A DNA stretch of 64,000 bases, taken from contig NZ_CP054856.1 of assembly GCF_018417475.1 (NCBI RefSeq), positions 4,061,001 through 4,125,000 of the forward strand, written 5' to 3'. Both the position numbers and the translations under genes were made by a program. This document shows positions 35,035-42,530 of the stretch, piece after piece (within the stretch, counting starts at the first letter, position 1; each line of letters begins with the position of its first letter). The notes beneath the pieces are model-generated. The model worked only from the letters and a program-made list of their open reading frames with translations, ran no database searches and had not been told where the DNA came from. This DNA comes from Novosphingobium decolorationis. Its GTDB lineage: Bacteria; Pseudomonadota; Alphaproteobacteria; Sphingomonadales; Sphingomonadaceae.

Positions 35035-35167
35035 GGCATGGTGCCTTCCGGCCCTGGAAGCGTTGTCCTCGCCTCCCTGAGCCCGGCTCGAGTGCCTTCG
35101 GTGCGCTGGACAGTTTGGGGAGCCCGAGGGCGGTGGCCCTCGGATCACCTGGTCTCCCCCTCAAGGT

Positions 35168-35614
35168 TCAATCGCGGGGGCCGCGCACGGGCGCGACCTC
35201 ACCGGGAAAGATCCCGGCGATGGCCATGGCCGCCCCAATGCGGGTGAGGGTGTCGAGCAGGTCGCCGACCGCGTCTTCGGCGACGACGAGTTCGAGCGTC
35301 TGGCGTGTCTCGCCAGCTCCGCGTTCGCGCAGGGACGTGACCAGTTCCAGCAGGATCGCCTCGTGTTCGGAGACGTGGTTGCAGCCCACCGGACAGAACT
35401 GGAGGGTGTCGAGCGCTTCGCGGTTGAGAATCAGCATGAGACGGTGGAAGGGCTGAAGAGCGCCGATCAGGCGCCAGCGGGCGAAGGCGGGCGCGAGCAT
35501 CTGCGCGGGGCAGTTGCGCCTGGAAATCGCGGTGACCCAACCGCGCATGGAAGCAACGAGAAAGCGGCAGCCTTCATCGAGCGTGCTGAGCGGGCGGTCG
35601 ACATATTTGTACAT
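35168..35614 (-). CDS. Conserved hypothetical protein near a Fur-like site
   Basis: I do not recognise a named family for this 148-residue soluble protein. It begins MYKYVDRPLSTLDEGCRFLV and has a mixed helix pattern, with one Cys-x3-Cys-like spacing (QFCPVGCNHVSEHE) next to histidines. That spacing could bind a metal. No signal peptide or transmembrane segment is seen. It converges on DUF1294 and its upstream region contains a perfect AATGAT-T-ATCATT palindrome about 115 bases before the start. Codon use and GC are like the neighbours. Iron-linked control is inferred from the palindrome only. Confidence 0.7.
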   Translation of the reverse strand: MYKYVDRPLSTLDEGCRFLVASMRGWVTAISRRNCPAQMLAPAFARWRLIGALQPFHRLMLILNREALDTLQFCPVGCNHVSEHEAILLELVTSLRERGAGETRQTLELVVAEDAVGDLLDTLTRIGAAMAIAGIFPGEVAPVRGPRD

Positions 35615-35717
35615 GCGAGTCTCTCCATCGGGGCTCTGGCCGCGGGTGCGGGCTGCGGTTCAGAACGACAATTTCTCAGCGACTTGGCTAAATCTCACGG
35701 CGATGTGAAATTAGGGG

Positions 35718-35746
35718 TTGTAGCTGCGAATGATTATCATTAGCTA
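35718..35746 (+). promoter_or_regulatory. Promoter overlapped by a Fur-like palindrome
   Basis: TTGTAG (35718-35723) and TAGCTA (35741-35746) are 17 bases apart, a plausible -35/-10 pair on the plus strand. The spacer contains AATGAT-T-ATCATT (35729-35741), a perfect 6-1-6 palindrome matching the core of Fur boxes. Iron-loaded Fur bound here would block the promoter. The same site could also act on the minus-strand gene at 35614. Confidence 0.6.
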
Positions 35747-35752
35747 TTGATA

Positions 35753-35886
35753 CGCGGCTTGATGCTTCCGTCAAGCCCCCGGGAAACGAAGTCAGAGCCG
35801 TCCGGCTCGCGTCATGGGGCTTCGATTTTCCCATCCTGTGTCCTTGGCCGGGGCGGCTCCTTGCCTTGCCCGCCCCGGCCTTTTTT
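35753..35886 (+). ncRNA. Candidate small RNA, structured, ending in an intrinsic terminator
   Basis: No protein gene on the plus strand explains the strong terminator at 35846-35886. The stretch before it folds well. GGCTTGA/TCAAGCC (35756-35777) makes a 7-bp hairpin. GGGAAACGAAG (35781-35791) pairs with CTTCG-AT-TTTCCC (35820-35832), enclosing GAGCC/GGCTC (35795-35808). The expected transcript is about 134 bases and starts just after the Fur-overlapped promoter. An iron-responsive regulatory RNA is inferred. No named RNA family was recognised. Confidence 0.5.
35846..35886 (+). terminator. Strong intrinsic terminator
   Basis: GGCCGGGGCGG (35846-35856) and CCGCCCCGGCC (35870-35880) form an 11-bp stem, followed directly by TTTTTT (35881-35886). 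It is one of the clearest terminators in the window and has no upstream plus-strand CDS closer than 800 bases. Confidence 0.9.
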
Positions 35887-35905
35887 GCGTGCGCCGCCAG
35901 TGCGT

Positions 35906-36041
35906 AGATGCACAGCTTTTACGCAGCCTATCTTCAACTCTTGCTCAAGTTGTGCACAGTGTTGTCGACATCAGGTGCGCAGAGAAAATTGTCCTCAGCT
36001 TGCCAACCGCTTCTGAACATTTTGGGAACAGGTTATGCACA
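35906..36041. other. AT-richer gap with three DnaA-box-like sequences
   Basis: AGATGCACA (35906), TTGTGCACA (35950) and TTATGCACA (36033) resemble the DnaA box TTWTNCACA, the last matching it fully. They lie in a gene-free stretch (35,887-36,147) that is less GC-rich than its surroundings. No gene was found here. DnaA control or chance are both possible. Confidence 0.3.
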
Positions 36042-36147
36042 GGCTTGTCGCCAGGGGCTCAAGGGCGTGCAGCCTCAAGGCTTCGTAGGATAGGCAGGGG
36101 AGGGAGCCTGATGCCGTGCCAGCCGGACAAAGGGCCCGCTGGCGATG

Positions 36148-36807
36148 TCAGCCGCGTGCGGCGCGCACCGCGGCACCGCCGGCAAACGGGGCGATGGCCA
36201 GAAGGACAAGGCTGGCCGCCGCGGTCAGGGCAAGGCCGCTTTCCCCGCCAATGGCAAGGCTTCCGGCTCCAAAGATCAGGATGGGGACAGCCATCGGAAT
36301 GACGAGCAGGCCGGCAAGGGCGGTGCCACCGCGCAGGCCTGCGGTCAGAGCCGCTACGGTGACGCCCAGCGCGGCGAGACCCGGGGTTCCGGCGAGGAGT
36401 CCCAGCTCGACGATGCCCAGTGTTCCGGCCTCAAGCCCGAGCAGGGCTGCTGCGGGGAGGGTGGCCAGCATGAGCGGAGGCCCGAAGCTGAGCCAGTGGG
36501 CCAGGACGCGCACCGCGATCACCAGTTCCTCGGAAATTCCGCGCAAGGCCCACTGGTCGAACTGGCCCTGTTCGATGTCGGGCTCCACCAACCGGTCGAG
36601 CGGCAGGATCGCAGCGAGAAGCGCGGCCACCCAGATCACGCCGCCACCGGTGCGGGCCAGGAGCGGCGCGTCCGGCCCGACCGCGAAGGGATAGAGCATC
36701 GCGACCGAGAGAAAGAACAGCACCGGCATCAGCGCGCCGCCCCCGCGCCCACCTAGCAGCAGGCGCGCAAGGTCGCGCTTCAGGAGGGCGAAGACCCGGC
36801 CGGTCAC
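36148..36807 (-). CDS. ccmB: Heme exporter protein CcmB
   Basis: CcmB is the inner-membrane channel subunit of the CcmABCD ABC complex, which releases heme-loaded CcmE for cytochrome c maturation. The 219-residue protein has six hydrophobic segments and family blocks (LLKRDLARLLLGGRGG, FDQWALRGISEELVIAVRVLAHW, GLAALGVTVAALTAGLRGG). It starts with GTG at 36807, overlapping the ccmA stop as GTGA. ccmC, ccmD and ccmE do not follow, so the pair is split from the rest of the system. Length is standard. Confidence 0.93.
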   Translation of the reverse strand: MTGRVFALLKRDLARLLLGGRGGGALMPVLFFLSVAMLYPFAVGPDAPLLARTGGGVIWVAALLAAILPLDRLVEPDIEQGQFDQWALRGISEELVIAVRVLAHWLSFGPPLMLATLPAAALLGLEAGTLGIVELGLLAGTPGLAALGVTVAALTAGLRGGTALAGLLVIPMAVPILIFGAGSLAIGGESGLALTAAASLVLLAIAPFAGGAAVRAARG

Positions 36808-37394
36808 GCGGCGTAGTCCGCCAGGGCAAGGCGCTGGAGCCCCTCGACCCGAAAGGGCTGGTGCGAGGCGACAAGAGCAATGCCCCCGCCCGCACAATGC
36901 TCGGCAACGATCGCTTCGGTCAGTTCGACCGCATGGACATCGAGGCCGTTGAGTGGTTCGTCCAGAAGCCAGAGCGGGGCGGCCTGGCCGATCAGGCGGG
37001 CCAGCGCGGCGCGCTTCTTCTGGCCGGTCGACAAGTAGCGCACGGGGACGTCGAGAAGGTCGGCGAGGCCGAGCCGGTCGCGGGCCGCCTGTGCTGCATT
37101 CTCCGAAGTGCCATCGATCCGCGCCCAGAAGGCTAGCGCGTCGCCGAGCGCGTGTGAGGTGTCGAGCGCGGGACGTTCGTCGACCAGGCCAATGGCGCCT
37201 TCGCGCTCCACCGTGCCGGCAAAGGCCGGGGCGAGCCCGGCAACGATGCGCAGCAGGCTCGACTTGCCGATTCCGTTGCCGCCCGCAACCTGCAGCGCCT
37301 CGCCTGCGTTGAGGGCAAGCGACAGGCCGCGAAAAAGCACCCTGTCGCCGCGGCGACAGGCAAGGTCACGGATCGCGATCTTGGCCTCTTGCAT
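36804..37394 (-). CDS. ccmA: Heme exporter ATP-binding protein CcmA
   Basis: The 196-residue ABC ATPase has Walker A GGNGIGKSSLL near residue 40, a variant signature YLSTGQKKRAALARL typical of CcmA, and Walker B LWLLDEPLNGLD. With CcmB it forms the ATPase-driven part of cytochrome c biogenesis system I. The ATG at 37394 (MQEAKIAIRD) is used because upstream in-frame sequence runs into the divergent phhB gene. It is translationally coupled to ccmB. Confidence 0.94.
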   Translation of the reverse strand: MQEAKIAIRDLACRRGDRVLFRGLSLALNAGEALQVAGGNGIGKSSLLRIVAGLAPAFAGTVEREGAIGLVDERPALDTSHALGDALAFWARIDGTSENAAQAARDRLGLADLLDVPVRYLSTGQKKRAALARLIGQAAPLWLLDEPLNGLDVHAVELTEAIVAEHCAGGGIALVASHQPFRVEGLQRLALADYAA

Positions 37395-37472
37395 GACGCC
37401 GTGCCCTAGTGGAAAGGCCCTGATCTGCCAAGCGTTCTGACGCGGCAGGCGATTCGAGGAAAGGTATCGCGC

Positions 37473-37781
37473 ATGTCTGTCACCCCGCTCTCCGCCACCG
37501 AACTGAAATCGCTGCTGGAAAAGCACGCTGCGTGGCATTTGCGCGGTGATGGCAAGGCGATCGAACGCACCCTGAAATTTGCCGATTTCAACGCCGCTTT
37601 CGGCTTCATGACTCGGGTCGCGCTGCACGCGGACAAGGCCGATCACCACCCTGAATGGTCGAACGTCTACAACACCGTGGAGATCACGCTGACGACCCAC
37701 GATTGCGGTGGCCTGTCCGGCCGCGATGCGGACATGGCGCAGTTCATCGACACGGCGGCAACGGCTGCCGGGGCCGACTGA
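37473..37781 (+). CDS. phhB: 4a-hydroxytetrahydrobiopterin dehydratase (pterin-4a-carbinolamine dehydratase)
   Basis: The 102-residue cytosolic enzyme dehydrates the carbinolamine formed by aromatic-amino-acid hydroxylases and regenerates the pterin cofactor. The active-site block [20 protein letters not shown], then GGLS, carries the paired His and the conserved Trp. Length matches the family. No phenylalanine hydroxylase gene is in the window; stand-alone copies also occur in bacteria that use molybdopterin. It diverges from ccmA and precedes the acyltransferase by 34 bases. Confidence 0.95.
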   Translation: MSVTPLSATELKSLLEKHAAWHLRGDGKAIERTLKFADFNAAFGFMTRVALHADKADHHPEWSNVYNTVEITLTTHDCGGLSGRDADMAQFIDTAATAAGAD

Positions 37782-37815
37782 GCGCGCACCCCGAACCCGT
37801 CCCGAGCCCGCCGCC

Positions 37816-38925
37816 ATGCAGAGCCCTTTCCTGACCCGGCCACTGTCGGTCGTGCTCGATTTCGTGCGCTTCCTGGCCGCGTTCCTGGTGGTGGTGGGGC
37901 ACAGCGTGCAGCTTCAGCTCTACACCGGGCCCTATCCGTTCTCGGGGCGGCTCCAGCACTACTGCGTGATCGTCTTTTTCGTGCTGTCGGGTCTTGTCAT
38001 CGCGACCTCGGTGACGGCGCGTCGCTCCAGCCTCGCGCGCTACACCATCGCGCGCGTCAGCCGTATCCTGCCGGTCGCGGTGCCCGCGCTGCTGTTCGCG
38101 GCGCTTTCGGCCTACCTTCTGGCGGGGGACGCGCACGTGCGCATCGACAACAGCCCCGACGATCCGCTGCTCTTTGCCGAGCGTATCCTTCCGCCCCTGG
38201 TCTTCCTGAGCGCCTGGCCGGGAATGCCCGCACCGGTCTGGAACCCGCCGTACTGGTCGCTGTGCTACGAGGTCTGGTACTACGCGATCTTTGCGCTGGC
38301 CTTCTTCCTCAGGGGCTGGGCGCGCGTGGCGGCGGTTGTAGTGGCGTGTCTTCTGGCGGGGCCGACGCTGCTGCTCCTCTTTCCTGTCTGGCTGATGGGC
38401 GTGGCGCTGACCGCCATGACGTCGGCGCAAAGATTGCCTCTGCGCCTCGCGCCCCTGGTTCTGGCGGGCTGCGGATTTGCGGCCTGGGGGCTGTTCCAGA
38501 TCGATATGACGGTTCTCAACCCACTGGCGGCGCGGATCTGGCCCGAACCGCTGAAGTGGTCCAATTGGGTGCTGTCGGACCTGCTGATGGGCGCGATCAT
38601 GGCCTGCGCCGTCGTCGCGCTGCGTCCGCTTGCCGCGCGCCTCGAAGCTCCGATCCTGCGCACGCGAGGCGTGGCGCATGCGCTCGCGGGCTTCTCCTTC
38701 ACGCTTTACCTGTTCCATTGGCCGCTGATCCAGTTGCTGCGTTCGCACGGGATCGAGGCAGGGCGCAGCCTGCTCGTCTGGGCGGGGTTGCTGGTGCTGG
38801 TGTGCGGGCTTTGCGCGCTGCTTTCACGGACGACGGAGGGCATGACGCCGCATCTGCGTCGCTGGATGGAGCGGCGTTTTCAGCGCGCTGTCGCAGGGAC
38901 AAAGGTTCAGGCGGCTATCGTCTGA
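37816..38925 (+). CDS. Membrane acyltransferase of the OafA/YrhL (acyltransferase 3) family
   Basis: The 369-residue protein has about ten hydrophobic helices and family motifs: LDFVRFLAAFLVVVGHS with its catalytic-type His, FFVLSGLVIA, and RVSRILPVAVPALL with the Arg of the R-x-x-R region. Such enzymes move acyl groups, often acetyl, onto sugars of exopolysaccharide, O-antigen or peptidoglycan. The ATG at 37816 is chosen because upstream in-frame sequence overlaps phhB in another frame. No polysaccharide genes are adjacent, so the acceptor is unknown. Confidence 0.9.
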   Translation: MQSPFLTRPLSVVLDFVRFLAAFLVVVGHSVQLQLYTGPYPFSGRLQHYCVIVFFVLSGLVIATSVTARRSSLARYTIARVSRILPVAVPALLFAALSAYLLAGDAHVRIDNSPDDPLLFAERILPPLVFLSAWPGMPAPVWNPPYWSLCYEVWYYAIFALAFFLRGWARVAAVVVACLLAGPTLLLLFPVWLMGVALTAMTSAQRLPLRLAPLVLAGCGFAAWGLFQIDMTVLNPLAARIWPEPLKWSNWVLSDLLMGAIMACAVVALRPLAARLEAPILRTRGVAHALAGFSFTLYLFHWPLIQLLRSHGIEAGRSLLVWAGLLVLVCGLCALLSRTTEGMTPHLRRWMERRFQRAVAGTKVQAAIV

Positions 38926-38973
38926 ACCGCGCGTGCTTTGCATCGCCAGGGAACGGGCGCTAAGGCGCGGGCC

Positions 38974-39333
38974 ATGCGCACCTTCGACAAGATCATTTCC
39001 GACAGAGGCTCGAAATACGCCGTCTCGGGCGCGCCGTGCCGCGACGCGGAAGAGGCGCGCACGCTCATCGAAGGGCTCAAGAAGGCGAAGAAGTTCGCCA
39101 AGGCGACGCACAATTCGTGGGGCCTCCTGGGCGCGGACGGCCCGGTCAAGAACGACGACGGCGAAAGCGGGGCAGGGATGATCATCCTCCAGCAGCTCGA
39201 AGCGGCCGGGCTGGAGGGGCACCTTGTCGTGGTGACCCGCTGGTATGGGGGCAAGCACCTTGGCGGCGACCGCTTTCGCCACGTGCGCGATGCGGTCACC
39301 CATTATCTGGACGCGGTGAGGGCGGAAGGCTGA
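38974..39333 (+). CDS. YigZ/IMPACT (UPF0029) N-terminal domain protein
   Basis: The 119-residue protein contains the UPF0029 core: KYAVSGAPCRDAEEARTLIE, the acidic KNDDGESGAGMIILQQLE and VVVTRWYGGKHLGG. E. coli YigZ and yeast YIH1/IMPACT members are about 200 residues with a second C-terminal domain, which is absent here. The short form is complete in frame with its stop. The family is linked to translation control and ribosome stress, but the single-domain version is not studied as far as I know. Confidence 0.85.
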   Translation: MRTFDKIISDRGSKYAVSGAPCRDAEEARTLIEGLKKAKKFAKATHNSWGLLGADGPVKNDDGESGAGMIILQQLEAAGLEGHLVVVTRWYGGKHLGGDRFRHVRDAVTHYLDAVRAEG

Positions 39334-39339
39334 GGCGCC

Positions 39340-39582
39340 TCAGCCTGCGAGCGCGCTTTCACGAACGGGGACATGCACCAGCGGTGCGATCCGGTCGGAG
39401 GCGGGTGTGCGCACCCGGCGAATGGTGCACAGCCGCGTTTCCTCCAGCCACAGTTCGGCGTTGCGGTCCTGGGCTTCCTTGTGCGCGAAGATCAGGGCTT
39501 CGCTCGAATCGGCAGCGGTGAACTCAAGCCGCTGGGCAAGGCCCACTTCGTCTTCGGCGAAGCGCAACTGGTAGACTGGCAT
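39340..39582 (-). CDS. Small conserved hypothetical protein
   Basis: The start at 39582 (MPVYQLRFAEDEVG) gives 80 residues with a pattern of alternating strands and one helix. There is no signal peptide, membrane helix or recognised motif. The long in-frame upstream extension to 40092 looks like antisense shadow of other genes. It converges on the YigZ-like gene with 6 bases between. Similar small proteins seem common in Sphingomonadales, but I cannot name a family. Confidence 0.6.
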   Translation of the reverse strand: MPVYQLRFAEDEVGLAQRLEFTAADSSEALIFAHKEAQDRNAELWLEETRLCTIRRVRTPASDRIAPLVHVPVRESALAG

Positions 39583-39826
39583 CTGGCATCCTCGGGTTTC
39601 CGCCGTACGCGCCCGGTTCCGGGCTGCGCACTCTCTCTCACTCTCTGCGATGGCAGACGCGGCAGGGCATATCCTTGACCTTGCGCAATTTGCCATCGCG
39701 GCGGGAATGCGAGTTGGAGGAATTTGGTTCCCGTCCGAGGCGAGGGAGGAGAGGGCCGCGCGACCGGGCGTGGCGCGCCTGCGCCGGAACAGAGAAGGCG
39801 CCGTGCTTTCAGCGGTTTGGCACGTG

Positions 39827-40444
39827 TCAGAGAGCCGCATTGTTGTAGCAGTGCCAGGTGAAGATCGCCGCAGCGCCCCGGTGTGGTCGCCAGTTTTCGG
39901 CGAGCGCGCGGGTCTCCTTCTCGCTCGGCCTTTCGGCAAGGCCCAGGATCTTGCCGATGCCGACCTGGACGGCGAGGTCGCCGGCGGGCCAGATGTCGGG
40001 GCGTCCCTCGGCAAAGAGCAGATAGATCTCGGCCGACCAGCGGCCGATGCCCTTGATGCGGACCAGCTCGGCAATGGCGGCCTCGTCGTCATCGGGGAGG
40101 TTTGCCAGGTCGAGTTCGCCCGCCACGACCAGTTCGCACAGCGAGCGTGCGTAGCCCTGCTTCTGGCGCGAGAGGCCGCAGCCGCGCAGCGCGTCGAACT
40201 CGGCGGCGAGGAGGTCTTCGGGCTTCAGCTCGGGCCCCAGCAGCGATTCGAGCCTGGCCCAGACTGAACTTGCCGCGGCGACCGAGACTTGCTGGCCCAC
40301 GATGGTGCGAAGAAGTGTCGCATAGCCGGTGGGGCGGGGGCGTGGTTCGGGATAGCCGCACGCCTCCAGCGCCCGGGCGATACCCGGCTCGATACCGGCC
40401 AGGGTATCGAGCCCATACTCAATCTGTTGTGCGCCCAGCGCCAT
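39827..40444 (-). CDS. DNA-3-methyladenine glycosylase II-type (HhH-GPD) protein
   Basis: The 205-residue repair enzyme has the helix-hairpin-helix (LVRIKGIGRWSAEIYLLFA) followed by the catalytic Asp in PAGDLAVQVGIG. Upstream is the GPD core (LRTIVGQQVSVAAASSVWARL). It removes alkylated bases such as 3-methyladenine. The start at 40444 (MALGAQQIEYG) has an AGAGAGA ribosome site and gives the compact form without the AlkA N-terminal domain; the longer frame to 40618 adds atypical residues. No ada-like gene is adjacent. Confidence 0.92.
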   Translation of the reverse strand: MALGAQQIEYGLDTLAGIEPGIARALEACGYPEPRPRPTGYATLLRTIVGQQVSVAAASSVWARLESLLGPELKPEDLLAAEFDALRGCGLSRQKQGYARSLCELVVAGELDLANLPDDDEAAIAELVRIKGIGRWSAEIYLLFAEGRPDIWPAGDLAVQVGIGKILGLAERPSEKETRALAENWRPHRGAAAIFTWHCYNNAAL

Positions 40445-40595
40445 GATGCATCTCTCTTGTTGAAGTATGAACTTCTGGCGATTTGGTATTATCAAATCGG
40501 CTTGCCAAAGCCGAATGGCGCTTCTAGCACCTCCTGTCAGAGGCGTGTAGAAGCGCCGCCGACCAACCCGGTTTACCAAGAGGGGACACAGGACA

Positions 40596-40913
40596 ATGCC
40601 GCAGATCACCGTCGTCAATCACGCGGGCGAGGAATCGAGCGTCGAGGCCAGCGAAGGCCGCACGCTCATGGAAACCATCCGCGACAGCGGTTTCGATGAA
40701 CTTCTGGCGCTGTGTGGCGGCTGCTGCTCGTGCGCGACCTGCCATGTCCACGTCGATCCGGCCTACATGGACAAGCTGCCCGAGATGAGTGAAGACGAGA
40801 ACGACCTGCTCGACAGCTCGGACCACCGCAACGAGTACTCGCGTCTCTCCTGCCAGATCCCCATCACCGCGGCGCTTGAAGGCTGCAAGGTGACGATCGC
40901 CGCCGAGGATTGA
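40596..40913 (+). CDS. Plant-type-like [2Fe-2S] ferredoxin
   Basis: The 105-residue electron carrier binds its cluster with cysteines in [10 protein letters not shown] (C-x5-C-x2-C) and a fourth Cys in [10 protein letters not shown]. This is the adrenodoxin/putidaredoxin-like spacing used to serve monooxygenases such as P450s or the assembly machinery. It begins [13 protein letters not shown] and ends CKVTIAAED. No P450 or ferredoxin reductase gene is nearby. It is a single-gene unit with a terminator directly downstream. Confidence 0.93.
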   Translation: MPQITVVNHAGEESSVEASEGRTLMETIRDSGFDELLALCGGCCSCATCHVHVDPAYMDKLPEMSEDENDLLDSSDHRNEYSRLSCQIPITAALEGCKVTIAAED

Positions 40914-40933
40914 TCCGGAGCCTTCGGGCTTGC

Positions 40934-40993
40934 GAAAAGGGGCGCAAGGTCTGCTCCGGGCACTCTGTCCGGCTGGCCCTGCGCCCCTTTTTC
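40934..40993 (+). terminator. Intrinsic terminator after ferredoxin gene
   Basis: GAAAAGGGGCGCA (from 40934) and TGCGCCCCTTTTTC (to 40993) form a long stem with a T run. It ends the ferredoxin transcript. Confidence 0.88.
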
Positions 40994-41109
40994 GTATCGG
41001 ATGCAGACAATCGCGAGGAGGGCGCTGCGCGTTAACCCTCGGTCCAGCTTTTTACGCCTAAAGCGCAATTCGATTGCGACATGCAGGGACACTTCCTAAG
41101 TCAGCGGCC

Positions 41110-42120
41110 ATGACAGCACCAAACGCCACGCCTTCCTCGATCGACCTGATCGGCAACACCCCGCTCGTACTTCTCAAGGGGCCCAGCGCCGCCGCCGGCT
41201 GCGAAATCTGGGGCAAGTGCGAATTCGCCAACCCCGGCGCCTCGGTCAAGGACCGCGCGGCGCTCTGGATCGTGCGCGACGCCGAAGCGCGCGGCGAGTT
41301 GAAGCCGGGCGGTACGGTGATCGAAGGTACGGCGGGCAATACCGGCATCGGTATCGCGCTGGTGGCCAATGCGCGCGGCTACAAGTCGGTCATCGTCATG
41401 CCCGACAACCAGTCGAAGGAAAAGATGGACACGCTGCGCGCGCTCGGCGCCGAGCTGGTCCTCGTGCCGCCCACCAAGTTTGCCGACCCCAACCACTTCG
41501 TCCACACCTCGCGCCGTCTGGCCGAGGAAACCGAAGGGGCCGTCTGGGCCAACCAGTTCGACAACGTCGCCAACCGCAAGGCGCACATCGAGAGCACCGC
41601 ACCGGAAATCTGGGAGCAGCTGGGTGGCCGCATCGATGGCTTCACCTGTGCGGCGGGCACTGGCGGCACGATTGCGGGTACGGGCCTTGGCCTCAAGGCT
41701 TTCGACGAGAACATCGTGGTTGCGCTGACCGATCCGTATGGCGCGGCGCTCTACAACTATTACGCCAACGGCGAGCTGAAGGCCGAAGGGTCTTCGGTGG
41801 CCGAGGGCATCGGCCAGGGCCGCATCACCGCCAACCTCGAGGGCGCGCCGATCGACACCCAGTTCCGCATGTCGGACGAGGAAGGCCTCGAGTGGGTGCG
41901 TCGTCTGCTGGCCGAAGAAGGCCTTTGCCTGGGGCTGTCCTCGGGCATCAACGTGGCGGGCGCGGTGGCGCTTGGCCAGAAGCTCGTCGCCGAAGGCCGC
42001 AAGGATGCGCGGGTTGCCACGATCCTGTGCGACACCGGCTTCCGGTACTTGTCCACACTTTACAACCCCGAGTGGCTCGAAACCAAGGGTCTGCCCGTCT
42101 TCCCGTGGCTGGTGCGCTGA
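41110..42120 (+). CDS. cysK: Cysteine synthase A family (O-acetylserine sulfhydrylase)
   Basis: The 336-residue enzyme is PLP-dependent and makes cysteine from O-acetylserine and sulfide. The PLP lysine lies in NPGASVKDRAAL. The substrate loop is EGTAGNTGIGIAL, where CysK usually has TSGNTG; the change to TAGNTG is seen in a related subgroup, so a cystathionine beta-synthase-like variant is a lesser alternative. The phosphate-binding loop GTGGTIAGTG is present. The ATG at 41110 is chosen over 41074. It precedes the small membrane gene by 17 bases. Confidence 0.9.
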   Translation: MTAPNATPSSIDLIGNTPLVLLKGPSAAAGCEIWGKCEFANPGASVKDRAALWIVRDAEARGELKPGGTVIEGTAGNTGIGIALVANARGYKSVIVMPDNQSKEKMDTLRALGAELVLVPPTKFADPNHFVHTSRRLAEETEGAVWANQFDNVANRKAHIESTAPEIWEQLGGRIDGFTCAAGTGGTIAGTGLGLKAFDENIVVALTDPYGAALYNYYANGELKAEGSSVAEGIGQGRITANLEGAPIDTQFRMSDEEGLEWVRRLLAEEGLCLGLSSGINVAGAVALGQKLVAEGRKDARVATILCDTGFRYLSTLYNPEWLETKGLPVFPWLVR

Positions 42121-42137
42121 GGTAACCTTTCGCCGCG

Positions 42138-42530
42138 ATGGCAACCAAGCTCCCCCCCCAGGTCGTCGAACCACTGACCACCCCGCAGCATTTTGCGGAA
42201 CCGTCCTCGCGCGAGTTGCGCTCGCAGGCGATGCACCGGTTGCAGGTGGGGCTCTTCGGTCTGTGCGCGATGCTGCTCATCGTCGGGCTGGCGAGCATCA
42301 TCATGGAGCGCGCGCGCCTTGCGGATGAGGAAGATCCCATCCGCGAGGTCGTCGCGGCCGATGCGCCCGAGAAGAAGCCGGCAAGCGATCCGCTCGCCGA
42401 TATCGGCGTCATGCCCGCGGCCGAACCTTCGCCCAAGGCCAAGGAGGCCGAAGGCACGTCGGCGCGCGATGTGGAAGGGCCGCTCGATCCGCGCGCAGCG
42501 CCTTTCGATGCGCCGCTGCGCGAGGAATAG
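42138..42530 (+). CDS. Hypothetical single-span membrane protein
   Basis: The 130-residue protein has one transmembrane helix at about residues 36-55 (VGLFGLCAMLLIVGLASIIM). It is preceded by a cytoplasmic start and followed by an acidic, alanine/proline-rich extracytoplasmic tail. No domain is recognised. It follows cysK by 17 bases and is the last gene before the 0.9 kb gap upstream of mraZ. Co-transcription with cysK is likely. Confidence 0.65.
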   Translation: MATKLPPQVVEPLTTPQHFAEPSSRELRSQAMHRLQVGLFGLCAMLLIVGLASIIMERARLADEEDPIREVVAADAPEKKPASDPLADIGVMPAAEPSPKAKEAEGTSARDVEGPLDPRAAPFDAPLREE

